10,679 nucleotides of DNA from Halobacteriales archaeon QS_9_67_15 (GTDB lineage Archaea > Halobacteriota > Halobacteria > Halobacteriales > Haloarculaceae), in NCBI GenBank assembly GCA_003023165.1, contig PXSD01000055.1, positions 1 through 10,679 of the forward strand, read 5' to 3'. The position numbers were made by a program, and so were the translations under genes. The notes under the pieces were generated by a model that saw only the letters and a program-made list of their open reading frames with translations, did no database searches and had not been told where the DNA came from. Below, one piece after another: positions 1 to 6,117 of the stretch. Each line of letters starts with the position of its first letter. Within the stretch, counting starts at the first letter, position 1.

Positions 1-78
1 GGGCCCCGTCATGTCGAGCGCGAGTCCTCGGTCATTAGATCGGAAGTTGACATATTTGAACTACTATGATAATATGTT

Positions 79-94
79 ACTATAAGATTATAGT
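79..94. promoter_or_regulatory. Perfect AT-rich dyad (possible operator)
   Basis: ACTATAA at 79-85 and TTATAGT at 88-94 form a perfect 7-bp inverted repeat with a two-base centre. It sits in an AT-rich island that also contains TATA-like sequence. No gene follows at leaderless distance on either strand, so any regulatory role is unassigned. Confidence 0.3.
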
Positions 95-497
95 TATTCG
101 TGTAACTACATCAGAGCATACGTGTTCCCGATACGCGAACGGCCGGGTCGCGGTAGAGCCGACATATCACCAGAGCTACGATGTAAAAATGTGAAGTCGT
201 CTATCGAGCTCCGAGCCGTTCACTCGACTCCCGGTCGGCCGATTTTTCGTCCGACCCCTGAGACGGGCTGTCGGCCGGTGTGAACTGCTTCGGACGGCGC
301 TGCGGCTGAAATGCTATCGGGTATATTTATATTATTTACGTATTATATTTTCCCCTTCTTTTCCGTCAGTCGACGTGGCATCGTTCACGCCGATCGGGTC
401 GGCCGGCAGTGACCGGTTCGTTCAACCATTGGTGTCTCACGGCTCGGCTCGGAAGCAGCCCGTTAGCTGTGTTTCTGACACGAGTAACTCGAACGTA

Positions 498-519
498 TGT
501 TGTTACCTCAGTAGCAACA
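498..519. promoter_or_regulatory. Imperfect dyad TGTTGTTA / TAGCAACA
   Basis: TGTTGTTA (498-505) and TAGCAACA (512-519) are inverted repeats with one mismatch, separated by six bases. The length and spacing suit a dimeric DNA-binding regulator, but no promoter or intact gene is adjacent. It may be a relic of a regulatory region. Confidence 0.25.
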
Positions 520-799
520 AATCGAATCTACTGGCCGTGTTTCGGTGAGAGAGTGCAGAGCGACCGGGTCGGAGCGAGCCGTGTCCGTGAACTCCCTGGC
601 CTGCTCGGGCCCCTCTCGACCCGGATCTCGCACGGGGAGCTGCCACGCGACAATGATGAAGCCGCTGGTGACGGTTGTCGCGACGGTGGGGGAGAGTCCA
701 CGCGCTTCCAGCATCCTCCAATCTGTGTCGCCGGACGGGCTCGCTCGTCCGGGAGGCGGTGGTCCGTCTCCTCGTCGCCTCGAGACCGTTCTCCGGGGC

Positions 800-1126
800 G
801 CGGACGAACAGGGCGCGGATGAACGACTTGGCGTGGCCCTCGAGTTGTTCGATCTCGGGCTATCTGGTCGGCCACGGCTCGAGCGAACGAGCACCCGCCG
901 CAGGGGCCTCCTAGTATGTGTGGTGTTCGACGAACTCGTTGACGGGCAGTCCCGCGATGTACCGCGCCGACTGCTCGGGCGAGCGTTGGTACCGTGTTCC
1001 GCCTGTGCCAGGAAGTCGGCCGCGACGAGTTCCGGTTCGCGGTCTCGTCGGCCAGGACGAGGGCCTCATTCGGGCTCGCGAGGAGTTGATGCCGACGTCC
1101 CCGACCACCTGCCGCTTGACCTCGGT
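800..1126 (-). pseudogene. Decayed HisD-family (histidinol dehydrogenase-like) dehydrogenase
   Basis: Read on the minus strand in shifting frames, this stretch gives an ordered series of HisD-family motifs. They are TEVKRQVVGDVGIN (1126-1085), LLASPNEALVLADETAN (1085-1035, shifted frame), ELVAADFLAQAEHG (1032-991, shifted again), ARYIAGLPVNEFVEHHTY ending in TAG (911-913), VADQIAR (875-855) and EIEQLEGHAKS (856-824). In HisD enzymes the Gln and His of QAEH and the late His are zinc ligands, and all three positions are recognisable. About 90 residues normally lying between the QAEH segment and the GL..V.EF segment are missing, as is the N-terminal half. With at least three frameshifts, a stop and a deletion it cannot encode an active enzyme. 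Relatives also include sulfopropanediol dehydrogenase-like proteins, so the ancestral substrate is uncertain. Confidence 0.75.
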
Positions 1127-1145
1127 CGTCGCTATCCTCTCTCTG

Positions 1146-1171
1146 TCATTACAACAATAGTGCTGTAATGA
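1146..1171. promoter_or_regulatory. 26-bp dyad TCATTACA-N10-TGTAATGA (operator-like)
   Basis: A perfect 8-bp inverted repeat (TCATTACA at 1146-1153 and TGTAATGA at 1164-1171) flanks a 10-base centre that is itself largely symmetric: 22 of the 26 positions agree with the reverse complement. This is a typical operator architecture for a dimeric winged-helix regulator such as IclR. It lies immediately beside the truncated end of the HisD-family pseudogene, so it may once have controlled that gene, or may mark a rearrangement boundary. Confidence 0.4.
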
Positions 1172-1563
1172 TCTGTGGGTCCTGGTGACTCCACGTGCTC
1201 AAGAAGTGGGATAGAGCTGTGCATATATCACAAAGCTCTCACCCAGGCCGGGAAACTCGTCGGGCGAGTTCCAGATACTGACTTCAGTTCGCCTACATGG
1301 TGGGCCGGTCATCTGGGGACCGACGACGCGTTTCGTACACGGTGAAGTCTGTCAGGGTCCGTCGACTATCGGCTTGACCGAGCGAGCGAGGCTCCGAATC
1401 CTCCCTGCCGGCGCTCTCTTCGGACTGGTCGTCACGTCGAAGCGCAGTTGTGGTCGCTCGGCCCGACAGTTCGTACTCGTTCGCCGGATCTTGCAGATTA
1501 TTTATATACTTGGCAGCCCAACGAGGGCGACCGCCGGGCGTTCGAAGTGAGCGAACGAACTGG
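1172..1563. other. Intergenic stretch without recognisable gene
   Basis: Nothing here can be assigned as a gene. A 39-base imperfect palindrome lies at 1207-1245. An AT-rich TATA-like run (gattatttatatac) sits at about 1497-1510, but neither strand has an ATG or GTG at leaderless distance leading into a convincing frame. A minus-strand frame ending at TAG 1293-1295 is open for some 70 codons but has no plausible start and resembles no family I recognise. The 3' end of the IclR gene bounds the region on the right. Confidence 0.55.
1207..1245. repeat. 39-base imperfect palindrome / hairpin
   Basis: Nested inverted segments run TGGG (1207-1210), AGAGCT (1213-1218), GTG (1219-1221), a CATATAT centre (1222-1228), CAC (1229-1231), AGCTCT (1234-1239) and CCCA (1242-1245). 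They give 13 pairs with small bulges. It could be a hairpin near the end of a lost insertion sequence, a terminator relic or an operator; no transposase gene is visible nearby. Confidence 0.4.
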
Positions 1564-2304
1564 TCACTCGGTGAGGGCGATCCGGTTCGAGATCGTGCCC
1601 GCGGTGTTGCGGACGAGTTTCCGGAGGTGCGTCTCGATACGCGGGCCTTCGTTGTCAGTTGTCGGGTTCCGGAGGCCGACTGCGCCGACGGGGTCGCCGT
1701 CGTCGGTCGTCACGGGTGCGATGACCTCCTCGAGGCCGCTGTCGTCGTCGGACCCGGTGACGATGACAGACTCTCGCTGCGCGGTGTCCAGTCGGCCGAG
1801 GACCTCCGTCACGCGGTCCGGGTCGTCGACGGTCGCCTCGACGAGCGAGCGACGCGTCCCCGGCGGGTACGATGAAAGGATCGCGAGCCCACCGGGCGCG
1901 TCGGGGAGCGGTGCTCGCTTGCCTTCGAACGCCGACGTCTCGACCCGTCCGACCGGGACGACCGTGTGCAGGTAGACGGCTTCCTGGCCTTCCTGCACGA
2001 CGAGGACCGTGGTCGAACCGGTCACGTCGGCGAGTTTCGCCAGGTTGTCCACACCCGCTCGATAGACCGGCTCGTGGCGTTTCGCGCTCAGCTCGAACTC
2101 CAAAAACCGGTGTGCGAGCTGGTACTCGCCGTCCTGCGACCGTACGAAGTGGGCGTCCTCGAGCGTCGCGAGGTGCTTGTGAACGTTCGCCTTCGAGCCG
2201 CCGATATCGTCCGCGACCGCCGTCACCCCGGCAGTCCCCTGTCGACGAAGCGATTCCAGCACTGCAATCGACGTCACCGTCGCGCTGACCCGGTCGGCTG
2301 GCAT
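1564..2304 (-). CDS. IclR-family transcriptional regulator
   Basis: A 246-residue protein, the usual IclR length of about 250. Residues 8-60 form the winged helix-turn-helix, with the recognition segment around SKANVHKHLATLEDAHFV and the wing SQDGEYQL. Residues 75-246 form the effector-binding domain, recognisable from the order RAGVDNLAKLADVTGSTTVL, VYLHTVVPVGRVE, and the late GAVGLRNPTTD. IclR proteins bind small metabolites, often sugar or aromatic catabolites, and repress or activate adjacent catabolic operons. The ATG at 2304 is chosen because a CTTATG TATA-like box lies 26 bases upstream, giving a leaderless transcript. It is transcribed away from the TrmB gene. Its target is not shown by the sequence; candidates are its own promoter (dyad at 2335-2351), the ABC operon and the now decayed HisD-family gene on its other side. 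Confidence 0.92.
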   Translation of the reverse strand: MPADRVSATVTSIAVLESLRRQGTAGVTAVADDIGGSKANVHKHLATLEDAHFVRSQDGEYQLAHRFLEFELSAKRHEPVYRAGVDNLAKLADVTGSTTVLVVQEGQEAVYLHTVVPVGRVETSAFEGKRAPLPDAPGGLAILSSYPPGTRRSLVEATVDDPDRVTEVLGRLDTAQRESVIVTGSDDDSGLEEVIAPVTTDDGDPVGAVGLRNPTTDNEGPRIETHLRKLVRNTAGTISNRIALTE

Positions 2305-2327
2305 ACCGGGCGATCGGCCCGAACACC

Positions 2328-2351
2328 CATAAGCGTTCGCTATACTCGAAC
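2328..2351 (-). promoter_or_regulatory. IclR promoter with overlapping GTTCG-N7-CGAAC dyad
   Basis: On the minus strand CTTATG (2333-2328) is centred 26 bases before the IclR ATG, the normal position of a TATA box for a leaderless haloarchaeal transcript. Directly upstream, where the BRE and TFB bind, GTTCG (2335-2339) and CGAAC (2347-2351) form a perfect 5-bp inverted repeat with a 7-base spacer. A regulator bound there would compete with TFB, so autoregulation is a reasonable inference. Confidence 0.45.
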
Positions 2352-2405
2352 GAACCCGGGGCGGCCGGGCGTTGCGCCGCGACCTGTCGAGTCACAGACC
2401 GTCGC

Positions 2406-2425
2406 GGGGAGACGGATTTATCCCC
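2406..2425 (+). promoter_or_regulatory. TrmB-family gene promoter with GGGGA-N10-TCCCC dyad
   Basis: An ATTTAT TATA-like box (2416-2421) is centred about 28 bases before the ATG at 2446, consistent with a leaderless transcript. GGGGA (2406-2410) and TCCCC (2421-2425) form a perfect inverted repeat around it. TrmB proteins commonly bind dyads near their own promoters, so this may be an autoregulatory site. It does not match the TACT-N7/8-GAGTA motif known for Halobacterium TrmB. Confidence 0.4.
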
Positions 2426-2445
2426 TGTGGCACCTCCCTTGAGGT

Positions 2446-3513
2446 ATGGACGACTTCGACGACCTCGAAGCGGCGCTCGCCGACGCCGGTTTCTCCGGCT
2501 ACGAGGCGGAGGCGTATCTGGGGGTACTTCGATTGCGGGACGCGTCGGTGGCGGAACTGGCCGACGTGTGTTCGGTGCCGCGGTCGCGACTCTACGACGT
2601 GCTCAGGGACCTCGAACGCGAGGGGTACATCGAGACCTACGAGGATGACTCACTCCGCGCGCGCATTGCCAACGTCACGCCGGCGGTCGAGGAGCTGCGC
2701 GAGTGGTCGACGGAGCTCGACGACGCCGCAGACCAGCTGGAGTCGCTCTGGGAACAGCCACGGGTCGAACACACGGACATCAGCGTCTTCCAGACCCAGG
2801 CGGCGACCGTCAGAGAAGCGACGGTCCGGATCGACGCCGCGGAACACGCCGTCCACCTCTGCGCCACGCTGACGGAACTGCTCGACCTGGCAGACACACT
2901 CCGGGACGCCGTCGACCGCGGCGTAGTAGTCCGGGTCGCCGTCCAGAACGGCACGGACGACACCGACGAGGACATCCCGCGTCTCTTCCCGGAGGTCGCG
3001 TCGGAGGTCCGCCGGTGTGAGTCGACGATGCACTTCATCGCCCTCGTCGACGGCTCGGCCGGAGTCCTGGCCGTGGACAACGAGTGGGACGGCGAGTACG
3101 GACTCGTCGCCGACGACAACACGCTCACGTCGATCTTCCACTGGTACTTCCAGATCCAGCTGTGGGAGCCGTGGGACACCCTCTACTCGGAGTCGCTCGG
3201 CGTGACGACGACCTACGTGAGCATCCGGGAACTCATCCGGGACGTCGAGTCGCTCCGGATGGACGACGAGAGCGTCTTCGTCCGCGTCGAGGGAGTCGAC
3301 ACGCAGAGCAGGGAAGCGGTCGATATCGAAGGCGAGGTCGTCGACGTGCTCTACACCGACATCTACGAGGACCGCGACGTGACGTTCGCACAGCAGTTCA
3401 TCCAGGCCGCCCTGGAGATCCGCGTGGACGGCGAGGAGTACACCGTCGGCGGGTACGGCGCGGTCCTCGAAGACATCCGTGCCATCCAGATGTCGATCAC
3501 CAGCATCGAGTGA
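2446..3513 (+). CDS. TrmB-family transcriptional regulator (sugar-responsive type)
   Basis: A 355-residue protein close to the length of full TrmB proteins. Residues 7-65 form the TrmB winged helix, with GFSGYEAEAYLGVLRL and the recognition helix VPRSRLYDVLRDLEREGYIE. Residues 80-104 are a predicted coiled-coil dimerisation segment. The middle (about 110-230) resembles the effector domain of the family. The C-terminal part (about 250-355) corresponds to the beta-rich TrmB C-terminal domain that binds sugars in characterised members. Archaeal TrmB proteins control sugar ABC transporters and central sugar metabolism. Here the gene lies upstream of, and in the same direction as, a carbohydrate importer, making it the best candidate for its specific regulator. 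The start fits the leaderless promoter; GAGGT touches the ATG and is too close to serve as a ribosome-binding site. Confidence 0.92.
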   Translation: MDDFDDLEAALADAGFSGYEAEAYLGVLRLRDASVAELADVCSVPRSRLYDVLRDLEREGYIETYEDDSLRARIANVTPAVEELREWSTELDDAADQLESLWEQPRVEHTDISVFQTQAATVREATVRIDAAEHAVHLCATLTELLDLADTLRDAVDRGVVVRVAVQNGTDDTDEDIPRLFPEVASEVRRCESTMHFIALVDGSAGVLAVDNEWDGEYGLVADDNTLTSIFHWYFQIQLWEPWDTLYSESLGVTTTYVSIRELIRDVESLRMDDESVFVRVEGVDTQSREAVDIEGEVVDVLYTDIYEDRDVTFAQQFIQAALEIRVDGEEYTVGGYGAVLEDIRAIQMSITSIE

Positions 3514-3538
3514 CTGGTGTCACCCGTCACCACACCAG
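3514..3538 (+). terminator. CTGGTGT/ACACCAG hairpin after the TrmB stop
   Basis: The base after the TrmB TGA begins a perfect 7-bp inverted repeat: CTGGTGT (3514-3520) and ACACCAG (3532-3538) with an 11-base loop, followed by CAAACCTTTTG. The position suits a 3'-end hairpin of the TrmB mRNA. Because it also lies just upstream of the next gene's TATA-like box, it could equally be a DNA operator for that gene. Confidence 0.4.
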
Positions 3539-3541
3539 CAA

Positions 3542-3550
3542 ACCTTTTGA
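3542..3550 (+). promoter_or_regulatory. TATA-like box of the 3574 gene
   Basis: ACCTTTTGA is centred about 28 bases before the ATG at 3574, the spacing seen at the other leaderless starts in this window. It supports starting the gene at 3574 rather than at the in-frame GTG at 3517, which lies upstream of this box. Confidence 0.45.
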
Positions 3551-3573
3551 CGGGGAAACCGAAACGACGTGGT

Positions 3574-4302
3574 ATGGATGCCAACTCTTCACAAGCGGTG
3601 CCGTCGCGACTGGTCGACGCGGTCAGGCGGCCGGAGTACACCGGAGCGAACCGGTGCTGGCCGTGTACCGCGCTGAACGGTGTGTTACTCGGTGTCGCTG
3701 CGGTCGCCGTCGGGACCGTCTCCGTCTCGCTGGCGGTCGCCACGGCGGCCGTCGGCGCGGGGACGCTCGCGGGTGAGGACGGGTCGGACCCGGAGGTCGT
3801 CTTGGAGACGCTAATAGAGGGCGGCGTCCTCGCCGCCGAGGGCCCGGAACTCTCCCTCTCCGAGTCGTTCGAGACCGCGTGGGACGAGGAGGTCGACGCA
3901 CTCCTCGACGCGTCCGGGGAGGAACTCGCCGCGGCGGCGGCGACGGCCGCGCCGGGAACGCCCGAAACGACGGTCCACGAGGTCGACGGCGACCAGGTCG
4001 TCCAGCTGGGGAGCGGCGGATCCGTGATGGACGAGGACGAAGCGCTGCTCTCGCGCCCGGTCGTCGTGGCGGAGGTCGCGGCGGTCCGCGCGCTGACGGC
4101 CGCCGACGTGAAGTTCGACGCGGCGGCGCGCGCGACCGCGGCCAACGCGCTCAGAGCGTTTCTGGACGACTGCCCGGTCTGTGGGACCGCGCTCGTCGAG
4201 TCGTCGACGGCCGACTGCTGTGGCGGCCAGAAGGGGGACCCGCAACCGGTCTCCCGCTGCCCCGACTGCGAGACGGCCATCTACACGTTCCCGACCGCCT
4301 GA
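3574..4302 (+). CDS. Hypothetical membrane-associated protein with C-terminal Cys cluster (zinc-ribbon-like)
   Basis: A 242-residue protein of unknown function. The N-terminus contains RRPEYTGANRCWPCTALN, a pattern I recall from other uncharacterised haloarchaeal proteins. A long hydrophobic stretch follows (about residues 37-67, rich in Val, Ala and Gly), enough for one or two membrane passes. The acidic middle region is Ala/Glu-rich. The C-terminus has CPVCG, an adjacent CC pair and CPDC, eight residues before another aromatic-rich end, which suggests one or two bound zinc ions. The start at 3574 is preferred because of the TATA-like box; an in-frame GTG at 3517 would add 19 residues. It sits between the regulator and the importer, in the same direction, but the binding-protein gene has its own promoter, so a functional link is unproven. 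Confidence 0.8.
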   Translation: MDANSSQAVPSRLVDAVRRPEYTGANRCWPCTALNGVLLGVAAVAVGTVSVSLAVATAAVGAGTLAGEDGSDPEVVLETLIEGGVLAAEGPELSLSESFETAWDEEVDALLDASGEELAAAAATAAPGTPETTVHEVDGDQVVQLGSGGSVMDEDEALLSRPVVVAEVAAVRALTAADVKFDAAARATAANALRAFLDDCPVCGTALVESSTADCCGGQKGDPQPVSRCPDCETAIYTFPTA

Positions 4303-4404
4303 GGGTGTCGCGTCCGCCGTCTGACGCTGGTCGCAAGCACGTCCGTCGGTCTACTCCGGTGCTGGGGCCGCCGACCGTCCACCCCATCGAGACCCCGATC
4401 TTCC

Positions 4405-4436
4405 CTCACTTTTATATATCATTAGGGATACGTGAG
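4405..4436 (+). promoter_or_regulatory. Promoter of the ABC importer operon, flanked by CTCAC/GTGAG
   Basis: TTTTATATAT (around 4410-4419) is a strong TATA box centred 28 bases before the ATG at 4443, implying a leaderless mRNA. CTCAC (4405-4409) and GTGAG (4432-4436) are inverted half-sites on either side of the box, with centres 27 bases apart, between two and three helical turns. They may be recognition sites of the adjacent TrmB or IclR protein, though neither matches a motif I know. Confidence 0.55.
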
Positions 4437-4442
4437 ACTTGC

Positions 4443-5960
4443 ATGGTCGATAGTGACTCACGTGAATCGGAGAGGCGCGGCAAGAGCAGTATCACGCGGC
4501 GTCGCATGGTCAAGGCGATCGGTGCCACGGGCGCAGCGGGACTCGCCGGGTGTAGCGGTGGCGACGGCGGTGACGGTGACAGTGATGGTGGCGGTGACGG
4601 TGACAGCGGCGACGGTGACAGCGGCGACGGTGGCGACGGCGGCACGCCGATGGGCACGACCGGGGACGGGCTCGGCGGCACGGTGACGATCTTTTCGGGA
4701 CAGAACCACAAGGAAAACTTCGACAATCAGGTGTTCCACGACGCTGGCGTCCCTGATTCGGTCAACATCGAGCATACGACGGGGCCGCAGGCGACCGGTG
4801 GCAAACAGCAGAAGCTGAAGATCGCGCTGGACTCGGAGGCCCGAGACCCCGACCTCGTCATGACGGACAATGGGTGGACGATCCCGTTCATCGTCCGCGG
4901 CGACCTTGTCAACCTGGAAGAGGAGATGGACGACGAGTTCATCCAGAACGTCAGGGACAACGGCGTCCAGTCGATGGTCAACACCGGGCAGCACCCCGAA
5001 ACCGGCGACCTCTACTCGGTCCCGGCGTTCCCGGATTTCCCGCTCATCGAGTACCGCAAGGATCTGCTGCGAAACGTGGGCTACACCGACGACGACTTCG
5101 CGACGTGGCAGACAGATCCGCCGACATGGTCGGAGTTCTCGAAGATCGTCGCCGAGGCCCACGCGGAGGCGAGCGTGGACTACGGCCACCTCTGGCAGGG
5201 TAACGACTACGTCGGCCTGTCCTGCTGTACCTTCAACGAGTTCCTCACGAGCATGGGCGGGTCCTTCTTCGGCGGCAAGGAGAACCTCTTCGGCCCGATC
5301 GGCGACCGCCCGGTCACGATCGGCGAGGAGGAGGCCGTCGACGGGATCGAACTGGCCCGCGACCTGATCCACGGCGAGGGCGAGTCCCCGATGGACGTTG
5401 AGGGCGTCTCCCCGCAGGAGGTCGCCGGCTGGATCGAACCCGACACGCTCACCCAGTTCGCCGACGAGGCGAACTCGGTTGCCCTGCGCAACTGGACCTA
5501 CGCTATCGGCAAGTCGAGCGGCGCTTTCGAAGGGACCGACGCGGAACTCGGCGTGATGCCGCTGCCGACGGGACCGAACGGCTCCGCGGCCGCCCAGGGC
5601 GGGTGGATCCTCTCGATGAACCCCCACAGCGACAACAAGGAGGCGGCCAAGGAGGTCCTCAAAGCCTGGTTCAGCGACGAGGTGTACCAGCACCAGCTCG
5701 ATACGACTGGGTACCTGCCCGGCAAGACCGACGTGTTCAACTACGTCGAGCAACACGAGACCTACGGCCCGTTCTACGAGGCGATCTCCTATACGGGCGA
5801 GCGGCTGATCCCGCGGCCGACCACCTCGGTCTGGCCGAACGAGCGAGACATCATCTCGAGCGAGGTCAACGCGGCGCTCCGGAAGGAGAAGTCCGCCGCG
5901 GACGCGGCCAGCGCGATGGAGGAGCAGATCAGCGCCATCGAAGACCAGGCCGGCGGGTAG
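4443..5960 (+). CDS. Carbohydrate ABC transporter, Tat-exported lipoprotein substrate-binding protein
   Basis: A 505-residue extracellular binding protein of the family 1 (MalE-like) type. The signal is a twin-arginine one, RRRMVK at residues 19-24, followed by a short Ala/Gly-rich core and the lipobox LAGC with Cys37 as the predicted lipidation site; Tat lipoproteins are usual in haloarchaea. Residues 38-67 are a Gly/Asp/Ser linker. The mature domain starts near VTIFSGQN (81 onward) and has the expected DPDLVMTDN, YSVPAFPDFPLIEYRKDLL and late GGWILSMNPHSDNKEAA segments. ATG 4443 is chosen because it keeps the whole Tat signal and fits the leaderless promoter; the same frame runs open much further upstream, over the 3574 gene, but that is a shadow. 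It should deliver a sugar or oligosaccharide to the two permeases. The specific ligand cannot be read from the sequence. Confidence 0.93.
   Translation: MVDSDSRESERRGKSSITRRRMVKAIGATGAAGLAGCSGGDGGDGDSDGGGDGDSGDGDSGDGGDGGTPMGTTGDGLGGTVTIFSGQNHKENFDNQVFHDAGVPDSVNIEHTTGPQATGGKQQKLKIALDSEARDPDLVMTDNGWTIPFIVRGDLVNLEEEMDDEFIQNVRDNGVQSMVNTGQHPETGDLYSVPAFPDFPLIEYRKDLLRNVGYTDDDFATWQTDPPTWSEFSKIVAEAHAEASVDYGHLWQGNDYVGLSCCTFNEFLTSMGGSFFGGKENLFGPIGDRPVTIGEEEAVDGIELARDLIHGEGESPMDVEGVSPQEVAGWIEPDTLTQFADEANSVALRNWTYAIGKSSGAFEGTDAELGVMPLPTGPNGSAAAQGGWILSMNPHSDNKEAAKEVLKAWFSDEVYQHQLDTTGYLPGKTDVFNYVEQHETYGPFYEAISYTGERLIPRPTTSVWPNERDIISSEVNAALRKEKSAADAASAMEEQISAIEDQAGG
4554..4643 (+). repeat. Gly/Asp/Ser-coding microsatellite in the lipoprotein linker
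   Basis: Thirty codons directly after the lipobox Cys are built from near-repeats of GGTGACGGTGACAG and GGCGACGG. They encode only Gly, Asp and Ser. Such flexible acidic linkers tether haloarchaeal binding proteins to the membrane anchor, and the repetitive DNA makes the length prone to slippage. Confidence 0.75.
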
Positions 5961-5966
5961 ACCACT

Positions 5967-6072
5967 GCGGCTCGGCGGTACGCGCAGCCGCCGCCGATGT
6001 GAGCGTTCACCCCGACGCCGTCACGCTGTCAGCGGTCTAAGGGAAGCCGCTGATGAGGCCGTCAGAACGGCC
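5967..6072 (+). promoter_or_regulatory. Three consecutive hairpins between binding-protein and permease genes
   Basis: The 206-base gap after the binding-protein stop can form three stems. GCGGCT/AGCCGC (5967-5972 with 5986-5991) has an inner GCG/CGC stem. TCAGCGG/CCGCTGA (6029-6035 with 6047-6053) encloses an 11-base loop. GGCCGT/ACGGCC (6057-6062 with 6067-6072) closes a CAGA tetraloop. Hairpins at this position are known in bacterial sugar operons, such as malE-malF, to stabilise the upstream mRNA and give excess binding protein. Here that role is inferred. They could also terminate most transcripts. Confidence 0.5.
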
Positions 6073-6117
6073 GAAGCCTCCGCTAGATTGAAGTGGTTGG
6101 ATTTAGAGCCTTCTGTC

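Larger units (their letters stand above)
1..799. other. Non-coding / decayed region with AT-rich islands
   Basis: No open frame here reads like a real haloarchaeal protein. The longer frames (for example 409-822 plus and 508-894 minus) overlap each other and are rich in Arg, Ser and Pro, as expected of out-of-phase reading of GC-rich DNA. Two AT-rich islands stand out, at roughly 40-115 and 315-355, and both contain TATA-like runs. A 7-bp perfect dyad lies at 79-94, a GGTCGG/CCGACC hairpin with T5 in its loop at 233-256, and an 8-bp dyad with one mismatch at 498-519. The region borders the HisD-family pseudogene and is probably decayed sequence together with old promoter regions. Confidence 0.6.

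Noticed and set aside
1..69. Possible 3' end of a gene entering from the left edge (frame ending in TGA at 67-69)
   Set aside because: Only 22 codons with no recognisable motif, partly in the AT-rich island. It cannot be told from chance.
233..256. GGTCGG/CCGACC hairpin as a terminator
   Set aside because: The T-run lies in the loop rather than after the stem, and no gene ends before it within the window.
409..1168. Forward frames in the left gene-free region
   Set aside because: They overlap one another and oppose the HisD-family remnant, with compositions unlike the acidic proteins elsewhere in the window.
1293..1500. Minus-strand open frame of about 70 codons with Asp/Glu/Ser-rich sequence
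   Set aside because: No start codon at a sensible place, its left part overlaps the IclR gene in another frame, and I recognise no family.
1655..2395. 246-codon minus-strand frame overlapping the IclR gene
   Set aside because: Arg/Gly/Pro-rich out-of-phase reading of the IclR gene, which itself has full domain support.
3879..4442. Upstream extension of the binding-protein frame by 188 residues
   Set aside because: The extension is Arg/Gly-rich, overlaps the well-supported 3574-4302 gene in another frame, and would bury the Tat lipoprotein signal. The TATA box at 4410 and ATG 4443 give a normal start.
4554..4643. Tandem repeats as a possible CRISPR or satellite array
   Set aside because: The units are short, in frame and encode a standard lipoprotein linker. 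There are no spacers.
4458..5756. 432-codon minus-strand frame opposite the binding-protein gene
   Set aside because: Antisense shadow of a well-supported gene, with no promoter and no recognisable domain.
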